A stretch of DNA of 41,439 bases from Pseudomonadota bacterium (GTDB lineage Bacteria > Pseudomonadota > Gammaproteobacteria > Berkiellales > Berkiellaceae): the NCBI GenBank assembly GCA_018241965.1, contig JAFECS010000024.1, forward strand, positions 1 through 41,439, in the 5' to 3' direction. Made by a program: the position numbers and the translations under genes. Positions 8,224-16,565 of the stretch are shown in pieces. Under the pieces are notes generated by a model. It was not told where the DNA came from and made no database searches. It worked only from the letters and a program-made list of their open reading frames with translations. Within the stretch, counting starts at the first letter, position 1. Every line of letters begins with the position of its first letter.

Positions 8224-9405
8224 TTAGGCAACTTGTCCGGCTGCCCAGCCGGACGACCATGCCCACTGAAAATTAAAGCCTCCAAGCGCACCTGTTACAT
8301 CGATAACTTCTCCGATAAAATACAAGCCCTTAACGTTAATGGCTTCCATGGTTTTAGAAGAAAGCGCATGACAATCTACGCCTCCTAAGGTTACTTCAGC
8401 AGTGCGATATCCTTCGGTAGCGTTAGGTAAAAGCTGCCATTTTTGAAAGGTCTGCGCGAGTTTATGAAATTGACTATGAGAGATCATTTGCAAGGGTTTA
8501 TCTGCCATTTCGGGCATTAAGAAGACTGCAATGAGCCTCTTGGGTAAATATTCAGAAAGTGCTTCTTTCAGTTGACGCTGGGGGTTAGATTTTTGAATAC
8601 TTTTAAGTGTCTCAAACAGATCTATCTCAGGTAGTAAATTAATAGTAATCGTATCGCCACTTTGCCAGAAGTTTGAAATTTGTAAAATTGCTGGTCCACT
8701 TAAACCACGGTGAGTGAATAAGATATTTTCTCGCCATTGGTGAGACTTACATGTTACTAAGCTATCACAAGATATTCCTGATAGGGTACTGAATCGCTCT
8801 TTATCTTGTGTATGCAGAGTAAGTGGGACTAAACCAGCACGTACTGGCCATACAAGAATATTAAACTGCTTGGCAACTTGGTATCCAAAAGGGGTTGCCC
8901 CCATTGTGGGAATAGAAAGACCGCCTGTTGCTATCACTAAAGATTGACACTGGTATTTATGAATATTGGTTTTAACCATAAAACGGTCATCAGCTAGTTT
9001 TTCAATGCTCTCAATGCTTTCATTAAGGTGTAATTTGGCGTTAGGTCCTTCAAATTCACTCAAGAGCATGTTAACAATATCTTTTGCTTTATCGTCGCAA
9101 AACAATTGACCATGTGCTTTTTCATGAAAAGGGATCTGATGCTTTTTTACCAATGCGATAAAATCCCATTGTGTGTAGCGGCTGAGCGCCGATTTGCAAA
9201 AGTGAGGGTTATGCGAGATATAGTTATTAGGACTGATATTATAATTGGTAAAATTACAACGCCCGCCACCTGACATTAATATTTTTTTGCCGGGTTTATT
9301 TGCATGATCGATGATTATCACCTGTCTTTGACGCTTGGCCGTTTCAATGCCGCACATCAACCCAGCGGCGCCTGCACCAATAATTAAAACATCACAGGAT
9401 TGCAT
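8224..9405 (-). CDS. FAD/NAD(P)-dependent oxidoreductase, YhiN/HI0933 family
   Basis: 393 residues, the full family length. The N-terminus has the Rossmann dinucleotide motif GAGAAG (10-15) for FAD, followed by the family signature PGKKILMSGGGRCNFTN (about 38-54). The C-terminal GLYFIGEVIDVTGALGGFN block is the second flavin-binding signature. This flavoprotein group (BaiN/YhiN-like, 'aminoacetone oxidase'-type in annotations) is cytosolic, and its physiological substrate is not settled. It stands as a single minus-strand gene; nothing in the context narrows its role. Confidence 0.9.
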   Translation of the reverse strand: MQSCDVLIIGAGAAGLMCGIETAKRQRQVIIIDHANKPGKKILMSGGGRCNFTNYNISPNNYISHNPHFCKSALSRYTQWDFIALVKKHQIPFHEKAHGQLFCDDKAKDIVNMLLSEFEGPNAKLHLNESIESIEKLADDRFMVKTNIHKYQCQSLVIATGGLSIPTMGATPFGYQVAKQFNILVWPVRAGLVPLTLHTQDKERFSTLSGISCDSLVTCKSHQWRENILFTHRGLSGPAILQISNFWQSGDTITINLLPEIDLFETLKSIQKSNPQRQLKEALSEYLPKRLIAVFLMPEMADKPLQMISHSQFHKLAQTFQKWQLLPNATEGYRTAEVTLGGVDCHALSSKTMEAINVKGLYFIGEVIDVTGALGGFNFQWAWSSGWAAGQVA

Positions 9406-9593
9406 ATAAATTTATTTAGTTAGTAAAATTGGAGCGATATTGCCATAGTGAGTAGGGGTGGTCAATACATATAGTGCACGCCGTGTATGTTTGGCGAATA
9501 ACATTCTTTAAAATCTAAATTGATTAATGATGTGAAAAATAATAAATTCACACTTTCTTTAGGACTGGTAACTTAAATTTTTAAGGACCCTGT

Positions 9594-10427
9594 GTGAGTC
9601 ATCAAAAATTTTACTCAAAAGCCCATTTTTATGATCTGCTTTTTCGCTTTAAAGATCTGGCGAAGGAAAATCAAACGCTGATTGATTTGTATCAAAAACT
9701 GAACGATAAAATGCCAGCTTCTTTTTTGGATATCGCCGCAGGCCCTGCGAGCAATGCCATTGAAATGAGCAAAAGAGGAATAACCTCTACAGCAATGGAT
9801 TATTCACAAGAAATGGTGGACTATGGCTTGATGCGTGCAAAAGAAGAAGGCGCCACCATCAGTTACTTTCAAGGGGATATGCGTGATTTTAGATCACCAA
9901 AACCAGTAGATTTGGCAGCCATTTTCATGATTAGCACGAGCTATTTGCTCACTAATGACGATATGCTACAGCACCTTAAATCCATGGCTAGTAACCTTAA
10001 TCCTCAGGGAATTTATGTTCTTGAGATGCCACACCCTATAGATTTGTTTGCTGTGGGCAAGCATACGTTGGCTCAATGGGAAGAAAAATGGGAAGAAACA
10101 TGGCAAGAAAGATGGGAAGAGTATTGGGAACATCAAGACGGCGATACTAAAGTATCGTTGCAGTGGGGAGAAGAGGCAGATCCTTTTGATCCTATCACTC
10201 AAATTCGAACGGTCACCGCGAGATTAAAATATCAAACGCCCGAAGAAACGGGTGAAATTGTGGATCACAGTGCACAACGAGAATATACCTATCAGGAAAT
10301 GAAACTGTTAATTCAAATATCAGGGGTGTTCGAGCTTTGCTGTGCCTTGGGTAATTGGAATACGGCTATTCCGTTTAGTAATGCCAAAGAGTCTAGCAGA
10401 ATGATATTGGTATTAAGAAAGCTTTAG
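9594..10427 (+). CDS. Class I SAM-dependent methyltransferase with Trp-Glu repeat insert
   Basis: 277 residues from GTG 9594, with AAGGA at 9583-9587 and 6-base spacing. Motif I is FLDIAAGPASNA (44-55) and the acidic SAM-ribose residue follows in AMDYSQ (about 67-72), so SAM binding looks intact. The fold is Methyltransf_25-like; the substrate is unknown. Residues 161-180 carry an odd tetrapeptide repeat with Trp at 162, 166, 170, 174 and 178 and mainly Glu between, encoded by imperfect 12-base repeats. This insert sits where the family often has a substrate-binding lid. The gene converges on the DsbA-like gene across a perfect palindrome. Confidence 0.85.
   Translation: MSHQKFYSKAHFYDLLFRFKDLAKENQTLIDLYQKLNDKMPASFLDIAAGPASNAIEMSKRGITSTAMDYSQEMVDYGLMRAKEEGATISYFQGDMRDFRSPKPVDLAAIFMISTSYLLTNDDMLQHLKSMASNLNPQGIYVLEMPHPIDLFAVGKHTLAQWEEKWEETWQERWEEYWEHQDGDTKVSLQWGEEADPFDPITQIRTVTARLKYQTPEETGEIVDHSAQREYTYQEMKLLIQISGVFELCCALGNWNTAIPFSNAKESSRMILVLRKL
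10077..10127 (+). repeat. 12-bp imperfect tandem repeat inside the methyltransferase gene
   Basis: TGGGAAGAAANA-type units with Trp codons at 10077, 10089, 10101, 10113 and 10125. The unit is a multiple of three, so copy-number changes would keep the frame. It encodes the WEEx ladder. Confidence 0.8.
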
Positions 10428-10433
10428 TTTCTG

Positions 10434-10458
10434 GGTACCGCGCCTATGGCGCGGTACC
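10434..10458. terminator. Perfect palindrome between convergent genes, probable bidirectional terminator
   Basis: GGTACCGCGCC (10434-10444), TAT loop, GGCGCGGTACC (10448-10458): 11-base perfect arms. It lies between the stops at 10427 and 10468. There is no long T-tract, so it may instead be a REP-like structure that stabilises mRNA 3' ends. Confidence 0.6.
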
Positions 10459-10467
10459 TCATAAAAC

Positions 10468-11223
10468 TTATTTATAACTTTTAATTTTTTCTATCAAATC
10501 TTGTTTTTGTACTTCACCGGGAAGCAACTCTACCTTCATATCTTTGGTTGCAGGATATTTGCCAAAAACAAAAGCAGGTGTACCTCTTAACCCCATATCC
10601 ATCGCAATTTTACGATTAGCTGTTAATTCATCATTTACTTTTGATGAAGCCATGTCTTTATTGAGTTTATCAATATCTAAGCCAATTTCTTTGGCTAGGG
10701 CCAAAATTTTATCTTCTGTTAGTACTTCTTGAGCGGTCATCATTTTATCGTGAAACTCATTATATTTATTTTGTTCTCGCGCAGCTAAGGCTGCTTTGGC
10801 GGCAAAGAGGGAGCCTTCATTTAAAACTGGAAGCTCTTTATAAACGACTAAGACATCTTTATTATCAGAGAGGATATCATTTAAAGTTTTTTGCATTACT
10901 TTACAATGCGGACAGTTATAATCAAAGAATTCTACAACGCTTACCTTGGGAGATTTAGCGCCACTATTTGGACTTTTACTGTTAAAAATACCATCCATAT
11001 TATTTAAAATGGCTTGTTTGGCCTTTTCTTCCCAGGCCTTCATTTCTTTGGCCTGCAGGACTTGAACAGCTTCTGTAATCACTTCTGGATGGGAAATAAT
11101 GTAATCATGAACCACTTGGCCAATTTCGGCCTTTTGCGTTTCATCAAAGCCAGCAGTTTGAGCATTGCTCACTAAGGGCATTAATAAAAAAGCTGTATAT
11201 GTTAACAGGTTATATTTTTTCAT
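10468..11223 (-). CDS. Periplasmic DsbA-family thiol oxidoreductase, Com1-like
   Basis: 251 residues. The signal peptide ends near SNAQ (19-22). A helical N-terminal region (about 26-75, DETQKAEIGQVVHDYIISHP) resembles the Com1/ScsC N-terminal domain used for oligomerisation. The thioredoxin-fold part carries the active site CPHC (C104, C107) after EFFDYN and the cis-proline loop RGTPAF (T215-P216). It should oxidise or isomerise disulfides in periplasmic proteins. Com1 of Coxiella and DsbA2 of Legionella are the nearest families I recall, the latter needed for type IV secretion. The cysteine-rich secreted proteins elsewhere in this window are plausible clients, which is inference. Confidence 0.9.
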   Translation of the reverse strand: MKKYNLLTYTAFLLMPLVSNAQTAGFDETQKAEIGQVVHDYIISHPEVITEAVQVLQAKEMKAWEEKAKQAILNNMDGIFNSKSPNSGAKSPKVSVVEFFDYNCPHCKVMQKTLNDILSDNKDVLVVYKELPVLNEGSLFAAKAALAAREQNKYNEFHDKMMTAQEVLTEDKILALAKEIGLDIDKLNKDMASSKVNDELTANRKIAMDMGLRGTPAFVFGKYPATKDMKVELLPGEVQKQDLIEKIKSYK

Positions 11224-11284
11224 AAAAACTCACTTTGCCTATTTGCCATGACGTATTATTATCGGCAAAGGAGCTAATGAGTTT

Positions 11285-11854
11285 ATGGGGGTCTGGATGA
11301 AGCGTGCCAGTTTGGTGATGTTGCCTTTGCTGATGTTACCTTTTGGGGTTTTAGGTCAAAATTATACGCTTGATCCGCAGCATTCTTATGTGGAATGGCA
11401 TATTGATCATTTTGGGTTTTCAACACCTTCGGGCAAATGGATGGCAAATGGTAAGTTGGTGTACGACGAAAAAAACCTGCAAAATAGTAAAGTAGAAGCC
11501 AAAATTAATGTCGCAGATATTGTTACCGCCATTCCAGAGCTAGATAAACACTTAAAAAGTAAATTATTTTTTGATGTGGCAGAGTTTCCAACAGCAACTT
11601 TTGTGAGCAATAAAGTTGAAGTTAAAGATAATCAGATTAATAAAGTGTTAGGAAATTTAACGCTTAGAGGCGTTATCAAGCCAGTAGTATTGGATGTTAA
11701 ATTCAATAAAAAAGGCCCAAGTCCTATCAGTGATAAAGAAACCGTGGGATTTTCTGCCAAAACAACTCTTAAACGTTCTGACTTTGGGATCAACACTTTG
11801 TTACCTGGCTTAAGTGATAACGTTGAACTTAATATTGAAGTAGAAGCTAACTAA
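11285..11854 (+). CDS. YceI-family periplasmic lipid-binding protein
   Basis: 189 residues. The signal peptide is clear (hydrophobic MLPLLMLPFGVLG, cleavage near residue 25). The mature start YTLDPQHSYVEWHIDHFGFS is the YceI signature, and the rest follows the family to its end (GFSAKTTLKRSDFGIN). YceI proteins are periplasmic lipocalin-like beta-barrels that bind polyprenoid or similar lipids. AAAGGAG at 11267-11273 lies 11 bases before ATG 11285; ATG 11297 (MKRAS) is a possible alternative start giving a cleaner signal peptide. Divergent from the DsbA-like gene across 61 bases. Confidence 0.9.
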   Translation: MGVWMKRASLVMLPLLMLPFGVLGQNYTLDPQHSYVEWHIDHFGFSTPSGKWMANGKLVYDEKNLQNSKVEAKINVADIVTAIPELDKHLKSKLFFDVAEFPTATFVSNKVEVKDNQINKVLGNLTLRGVIKPVVLDVKFNKKGPSPISDKETVGFSAKTTLKRSDFGINTLLPGLSDNVELNIEVEAN

Positions 11855-11857
11855 TTA

Positions 11858-11925
11858 TGTAGGGGCGCAGCCTGTCTGCGCCCTTATCTAAGATTTGATG
11901 GGCGCATACGGGATGCGCCCCTACA
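11858..11925. repeat. REP/MITE-like GC-rich palindromic element, copy 1
   Basis: The outer arms TGTAGGGGCGCA and TGCGCCCCTACA close a 68-base element. Inside are two sub-hairpins: GGGCGCAG/CTGCGCCC (11863-11883) and GGGCGCAT/ATGCGCCC (11900-11919). It lies between the convergent YceI and L,D-transpeptidase genes, and its GC content is far above its surroundings. A related copy lies at 12599-12703. It may act as terminator or mRNA stabiliser as well as being a dispersed repeat. Confidence 0.75.
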
Positions 11926-11939
11926 ATGAAAAGAAATTA

Positions 11940-12479
11940 TTACGGAATTATAACTACCTTAGTCCCTACATCCGCAATCTTAAAGAGCTCTTCAATCTCA
12001 TCATTGGTAACCGCTATACAGCCCAACGTCCAATCACGCATTGAATGCCATTTTCCTTTACCTGCTAGGTGAGGGGCAAGGCCATGGATCATAATGTTGC
12101 CGCCGGGATTGATACCATGCTGTTTAGCATTTTGTTGTTGCTCAACTGAGGGGTAGGATATTTTAAGTGAGAGATGAAATTTACTTTGTGGGTTTTTGCC
12201 GACGATAAAATAAGTGCCTTCAGGGGTTTTGCCATCGCCTTCTCTGAGCTTATGGCCATCAGGAGAAAACCCTAGGGCAATGCGGTATGTCTTTAGCGCT
12301 TTGTCTTTATGAAAGACGGTCATAATACGTTTATGTTTTTCGACTAAAATAGTGTCAATTTGGGCTTGCTTAAGTGATTTAGCTTTAGCGCCTGGGTGAA
12401 TGTTCTGGTAGCACAATGCTAAGGTTGAATGAAACAAGAGCGCCAGTAGCAAAGGTATTTTGAAACAGAGCTGCTTCAT
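11940..12479 (-). CDS. YkuD-type L,D-transpeptidase, secreted
   Basis: 179 residues. A signal peptide occupies about residues 1-23. The YkuD domain starts near residue 41 (IDTILVEKHKRIMTVF) and carries the active site: HG at 132-133 and SMRDWTLGC at 146-154, with C154 the nucleophile and R148 conserved. The GDGKTPEG block (81-88) is also typical. The family forms 3-3 cross-links or anchors proteins to peptidoglycan in the periplasm; this short single-domain form without LysM resembles the YafK/ErfK-like branch. The exact activity cannot be told. It is a single gene framed on both sides by the GC-rich repeat elements. Confidence 0.9.
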   Translation of the reverse strand: MKQLCFKIPLLLALLFHSTLALCYQNIHPGAKAKSLKQAQIDTILVEKHKRIMTVFHKDKALKTYRIALGFSPDGHKLREGDGKTPEGTYFIVGKNPQSKFHLSLKISYPSVEQQQNAKQHGINPGGNIMIHGLAPHLAGKGKWHSMRDWTLGCIAVTNDEIEELFKIADVGTKVVIIP

Positions 12480-12520
12480 ACTACGCCATCCTATAGCTTA
12501 CAGATCCCTTTTATATATTA

Positions 12521-12550
12521 AGTATAGAAAAACAACCCTTATCTTTGCAA
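12521..12550 (-). promoter_or_regulatory. Possible sigma70 promoter of the L,D-transpeptidase gene
   Basis: On the reverse strand TTGCAA (12550-12545), an 18-base spacer and TATACT (12526-12521). The start codon is about 42 bases downstream. The -10 matches the consensus at five of six positions and the -35 at four. Confidence 0.35.
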
Positions 12551-12598
12551 TCTAAGAATAAGTGTATATTCTCGGTTGGTACCAAATTTCTTTAATAA

Positions 12599-12703
12599 TG
12601 TAGGGGCGCATCCTGTATGCGCCCATAAAATCATGATTTCTATAAGGGCGCAGACCCTACTGCGCCTAAAAGGCTATGAAGGACAGGCAGGCTGCCCCCT
12701 ACA
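12599..12703. repeat. REP/MITE-like GC-rich palindromic element, copy 2
   Basis: TGTAGGGGCGCAT opens the element at 12599 and GCCCCCTACA closes it at 12703. Internal hairpins are GGGCGCAT/ATGCGCCC (about 12604-12624) and GGCGCAG/CTGCGCC (12647-12653 and 12660-12666). It shares the arms and the inner CCTGT loop with the copy at 11858. It lies downstream of the transporter stop and upstream of the L,D-transpeptidase promoter. A 61-codon ORF through it is an artefact of its GC content. Confidence 0.7.
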
Positions 12704-12712
12704 GGGAGGTTC

Positions 12713-14038
12713 TCAGGGTGTTTCCGAAATATACGGCGTTTGTGAGTCATCGCTAGGCTGAGTTGATTTGCTGTTCATGCGTTGCAGCAAATAAATGGGC
12801 AGCCCAGATAACACAAATATAGTAGCAACCCCAATGGTTTTAAGTGGGGTTGAGAACACAATCCACAAGCAAAAGCATAATGAAACTACCCCACACAACC
12901 ACTTCCATAAGGGTTCTTTGCGCTTTGGGGTAACTAATAATTTTAAATATGCCAAGCATGAGATGATGTAAACAAACAAGAAGGCAGTCACTGACATATC
13001 AATAACGGTATTTACCTTTTCTGCCAAGCTTTCATGGTGCGTTAAGATAAGCAAAGGTATCGTGCCCACGCCGCTAAGAATAAGCGCAAAGACTGGCGCG
13101 CCATGTTTATTGCATAAACCAAATTGCTTAGGTAGCAGGCGATCTTGAGCCAGTCCTAAAGCGATTTGACCACTGGCAAGCGTCCAAGCATTCACAGCCG
13201 TAATACAAACAATGCAGGCTATAAATGAAACAATTAAATGCCATTTACCACCAAAGATAAGCTTAGCGGTATCTGAATAAGGGGCTGCTGAATTAATAAG
13301 TTCGTCAGCAGGAATAGCCCCCATAATGCCAAGGCTGCTGATAAAATAAACGATTGCCACAAAAATAGTGCCAAATATTAATGCCCTAGGAATGGTTTTG
13401 CGCAGATCTTTAACATCTGCTGCAGCGGCAGTTGCTGCTTCAAAACCTATAAAGCCCCAAAAAGTAAGCAGCATAACACTATTAAATAGGCTGGAAGTAT
13501 CTTCTGTACTTACAGTGACAACTGTAAAGTTGCTTTTATCGAAAAAGAACAAAGCACATATGGGAACCAATAAGAGAGGAATCATCTTAAAAACAATCCA
13601 GATAAACCGTGCGTTCCCCGCACTGTAGACGCCCCTTAGATTGATAGTAGTAATAACAGCGACAATAATGATTTCTAGCGCTAAGTTAAGATAATGAGAA
13701 TGAGAGCCAATCAGTGGCAATATATATCCCACGGCAGAAATAATAATGGCACTGGTGCTTACCCAAGAGATAACCCAATAGGTCCAACCGGTGAAATAAG
13801 AGGCTGTTCTGCCAAAAGCTTCTTGCACATAAGCATGGGGACCACCGGTGCGTGGAAAGCGCGTACAAAGCAGAGCAAACATCACCGCTAGGAGCACAGC
13901 TCCTACGCTGGACATTATCCAACCAACAAGGCTGAAATGGCCATAGGCTGCTAAGTTTGCTGGAAGCATCAAACCAGAACCGATTTGGCTGATAGTGACC
14001 AATTCGAACACAGACCAGAAACCAATTTTACCGGACAT
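12713..14038 (-). CDS. APC-superfamily amino acid/polyamine permease
   Basis: 441 residues, mostly hydrophobic, with about 12 predicted membrane helices. The N-terminus GFWSVFELVTISQIGSGLML is the unwound TM1 substrate-binding region of APC transporters, and CTRFPRTGGPHAYVQEAFGR is the conserved loop after TM2. WGFIGFEAATAAAADVKDLRKTIPRAL is the TM6-TM7 signature. It resembles the antiporter branch (AdiC/PotE/CadB-like) that exchanges amino acids or amines at the inner membrane. The substrate is unknown, and no decarboxylase gene is adjacent. A parasite-style amino acid uptake role is inference. Single gene; its 3' end abuts the GC-rich repeat. Confidence 0.88.
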   Translation of the reverse strand: MSGKIGFWSVFELVTISQIGSGLMLPANLAAYGHFSLVGWIMSSVGAVLLAVMFALLCTRFPRTGGPHAYVQEAFGRTASYFTGWTYWVISWVSTSAIIISAVGYILPLIGSHSHYLNLALEIIIVAVITTINLRGVYSAGNARFIWIVFKMIPLLLVPICALFFFDKSNFTVVTVSTEDTSSLFNSVMLLTFWGFIGFEAATAAAADVKDLRKTIPRALIFGTIFVAIVYFISSLGIMGAIPADELINSAAPYSDTAKLIFGGKWHLIVSFIACIVCITAVNAWTLASGQIALGLAQDRLLPKQFGLCNKHGAPVFALILSGVGTIPLLILTHHESLAEKVNTVIDMSVTAFLFVYIISCLAYLKLLVTPKRKEPLWKWLCGVVSLCFCLWIVFSTPLKTIGVATIFVLSGLPIYLLQRMNSKSTQPSDDSQTPYISETP

Positions 14039-14226
14039 TGCGTGTCCCTATATGATAAGTGAATACGAAAATGAAATTAGCTTCCTACCATAGAAGAGCC
14101 AACCTTATAACATATATTATATTCCCCTGCAATTTATAAATAGACAAAATAACAATATAACAGTTTATACGGCAATTATAGCTGTCAATTGGAAAATGGG
14201 GTCTTACTTTAAGGGCGAAACAAAGG

Positions 14227-14910
14227 CTACTTGAGCCTATTTTGGGTTTCTTGGCGTTGCTGGCTTAAAAAAGCTGAAGCTGAATTACTCTCTGAACATG
14301 AAAACGGGCGAAAAGTTAAGGTAGGCGGGGCGTAAAGTTCAATATGTTTTGCTTGTTGTAATTGTTGCTGCCATGTTTTGATTATGTTTGTTAGGCCAGT
14401 AAAAGCCGCAATTTCATCAGCACTTATTTGAACTCTATAACCAAGGTGCTTTTCAATCCAAACTAAGGGTTCAGTCTGTTGGTGAACGTAGGCACCATAG
14501 CGCATGAGTGATAGCGCGGTTATGCCAGCAAACATCCCGGCAGATGGTTTGGCTAAAAAATGCTGGATACTGACTTCTGTTATTGTACTAAGCCCTAATT
14601 TTTGGGAGAGAGTGGGTTTGTGTGCTTGTTCATATAAGCTTTTAAAATGTTCCCATGCATGTTTTCGACCTGTGAGTGCACCAAGCAGTGCCCACCATAA
14701 ACCTGAAGTGCCATGGGATGTTTTGGTTAAATAATCGCTTAGGGTGATATTTCTTTGCAAAAGCGCTTCTGTAATTCCAACATCGAAATCACAATAGCCT
14801 TCAACATAACTACTAAGCAATAAATGCAGTTGAGATTGGGCGAGAGCAACTCGAGAAGCATTGTGCTGAACATGAGCGAAAATATCTTTAGGATCGACAG
14901 ACTTTAACAT
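14227..14910 (-). CDS. Hypothetical protein, 227 residues
   Basis: I do not recognise this protein. It is a mixed hydrophilic, mainly helical sequence with no signal peptide and no clear membrane segment; weakly hydrophobic helices occur near residues 90-100 and 143-157. A Gln-rich helix (about 195-206) precedes a Ser/Gln-rich tail. The ORF is uninterrupted, codon use matches neighbours and the DNA is not low-complexity, so I take it as real. No strong SD precedes the ATG. It lies between the permease and the aldehyde dehydrogenase on the same strand, with gaps too long (188 and 74 bases) to claim an operon. Confidence 0.65.
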   Translation of the reverse strand: MLKSVDPKDIFAHVQHNASRVALAQSQLHLLLSSYVEGYCDFDVGITEALLQRNITLSDYLTKTSHGTSGLWWALLGALTGRKHAWEHFKSLYEQAHKPTLSQKLGLSTITEVSIQHFLAKPSAGMFAGITALSLMRYGAYVHQQTEPLVWIEKHLGYRVQISADEIAAFTGLTNIIKTWQQQLQQAKHIELYAPPTLTFRPFSCSESNSASAFLSQQRQETQNRLK

Positions 14911-14984
14911 AATTTAACTTAATACGTTTTATCAAGTAAATTAACGTTTATTATAGAGTAAGTCAACGGCTTAATTAAAAGCCG

Positions 14985-16436
14985 TTAATACCCAAATAAT
15001 TTTGCCAATATCTTTAAGAGCTTAAATTTTGATTCAGTATAAGGAGGCATTACTGGAAGAAAATCAAACAGCATAAAGCGTTTTCGTTCTACGATTGATT
15101 TTGCATGTGAAAAAGTTTTAAAGCCTTCTTCTCCCACATACGAACCAAAGCCGCTTTGCCCAACACCGCCAAAGGGGAGAAATTTGTTCGTAATTTGCAT
15201 AACGCAATCATTGACACAACCACCGCCAAAAGAGATGGATTTATTTATTTTTTGCAGGGGTTCTTTATCTTTGGAAAATTGATAAAGGGCTAATGATTTG
15301 GGAAGCTTTTTTAAATTAGAAATTAAAATGTCTAAATCTTTATAAACTAAAATGGGTAAGATGGGTCCAAAGATCTCTTCTTTCATGAGTTTTTCATTGA
15401 AAGAATCGACTTCCACTAAAGTAGGTTCGATTTTAAGTTTTTCTTCATCATAGTTTCCGCCCCAGATGATTTTGGCTTCACTTAAAAGATCTATTAAGCG
15501 TTGAAATTTCTGCGGATTAATAATTTTACCAAAATCAGGGTTATTAATGGGATCTTTTCCATAAACTTTTACGATTTGATTTTCAAGTGCTTTGATAAGC
15601 TCACTTTTTCTTGAGATATGAACATAAACATAATCTGGCGCTACGCATGTTTGTCCTGCATTCATAAATTTGCCCCAAACAAGTCGTTTGGCTGCTAAGG
15701 TAACATCCGCACTTTCATCGACAATACAGGGGCTTTTACCACCTAGCTCTAGTACAACAGGTGTAATACTATCCGCGGCTGTTTTCATGATGGCTTTACC
15801 GGTATTGGCATTACCAGTATAAAAAATAAAATCATAACCCGAGCTTGTTAATTTTTCTGTTTCATGGGGGCCACAATCAATCGCACAAATATATTCTGTC
15901 GGAAAATGTTGATTAATCATTTCCAAAATAACACTATTGACATTAGGTGCCTGTTCTGAACATTTTAACGTAACACAGTTTCCACCACAGATAGCGCTAA
16001 TCAAAGGGCGCAAAGAAAGTAAAATGGGATAATTCCAGGGGGCAATGATTAGGCATACGCCAAAGGGTTCATAATATATTTTTGAAGTGGCGGGGCTTAA
16101 AAAGAAGTTATTTTCAATATATTTAGGTTTGGCCCAAGATTTTAGTTTCTTAATACTATAATTAATTTCATTAATGACCAACATAATTTCGGTTAAATAA
16201 CCTTCCATAGGCGCTTTGCCCAGATCTTTATGCAAAGCTTCTAAAAGAGCTTGTTCATGTTGACGGATAAGCTTTTTTAATCTTTTAAGTTGTTGGACAC
16301 GAAAATCGACCTTTTTGGTCACATCACTTAGAAAGTATTCTTTTTGGGCAGCAATCATATGTCCTAATTCGCTTTCACTACTAAATTGGGTACCGATAGG
16401 GGGATTTTTAGAAGCAAATACGATTTGAGTCGACAT
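14985..16436 (-). CDS. Aldehyde dehydrogenase, ALDH3-like
   Basis: 483 residues from ATG 16436, chosen because a GGAG sits six bases upstream; an in-frame ATG at 16448 overlaps that SD. Conserved features are PWNYP (133-137, NAD-binding region), LELGGKSP with the general base E230, and GQTCVAPDY with the catalytic C264. Length and the short C-terminus fit the class 3 / fatty-aldehyde or coniferyl-aldehyde dehydrogenase branch. A hydrophobic C-terminal end (about 465-483, LPVMPPY...LLKILAKLFGY) may anchor it to membranes, as in fatty aldehyde dehydrogenases. It oxidises aldehydes to acids using NAD(P)+; the natural substrate is unknown. Confidence 0.9.
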   Translation of the reverse strand: MSTQIVFASKNPPIGTQFSSESELGHMIAAQKEYFLSDVTKKVDFRVQQLKRLKKLIRQHEQALLEALHKDLGKAPMEGYLTEIMLVINEINYSIKKLKSWAKPKYIENNFFLSPATSKIYYEPFGVCLIIAPWNYPILLSLRPLISAICGGNCVTLKCSEQAPNVNSVILEMINQHFPTEYICAIDCGPHETEKLTSSGYDFIFYTGNANTGKAIMKTAADSITPVVLELGGKSPCIVDESADVTLAAKRLVWGKFMNAGQTCVAPDYVYVHISRKSELIKALENQIVKVYGKDPINNPDFGKIINPQKFQRLIDLLSEAKIIWGGNYDEEKLKIEPTLVEVDSFNEKLMKEEIFGPILPILVYKDLDILISNLKKLPKSLALYQFSKDKEPLQKINKSISFGGGCVNDCVMQITNKFLPFGGVGQSGFGSYVGEEGFKTFSHAKSIVERKRFMLFDFLPVMPPYTESKFKLLKILAKLFGY

Positions 16437-16529
16437 TGATTTCTCCATGCTGAACGCAATAAATAAGCTCCGGTCTGGTATATAGTGAAGCAGAGAAATC
16501 AGTAGACGACAAATTGACGCGTATATAAA

Positions 16530-16551
16530 AAAGGGGGTTTTTACCCCCTTT
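16530..16551 (-). terminator. Rho-independent terminator
   Basis: AAAGGGGG (16530-16537) pairs with CCCCCTTT (16544-16551) across a 6-base loop. On the reverse strand the stem is followed by TTTTTT. It lies 15 bases beyond the stop of the cysteine-rich two-repeat gene and before the aldehyde dehydrogenase start, so it terminates the former. Confidence 0.85.
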
Positions 16552-16565
16552 GTTTCAAAGCTACC

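Noticed and set aside
12576..12761. 61-codon forward ORF
   Set aside because: It runs through the GC-rich palindromic element and into the antisense of the permease gene.
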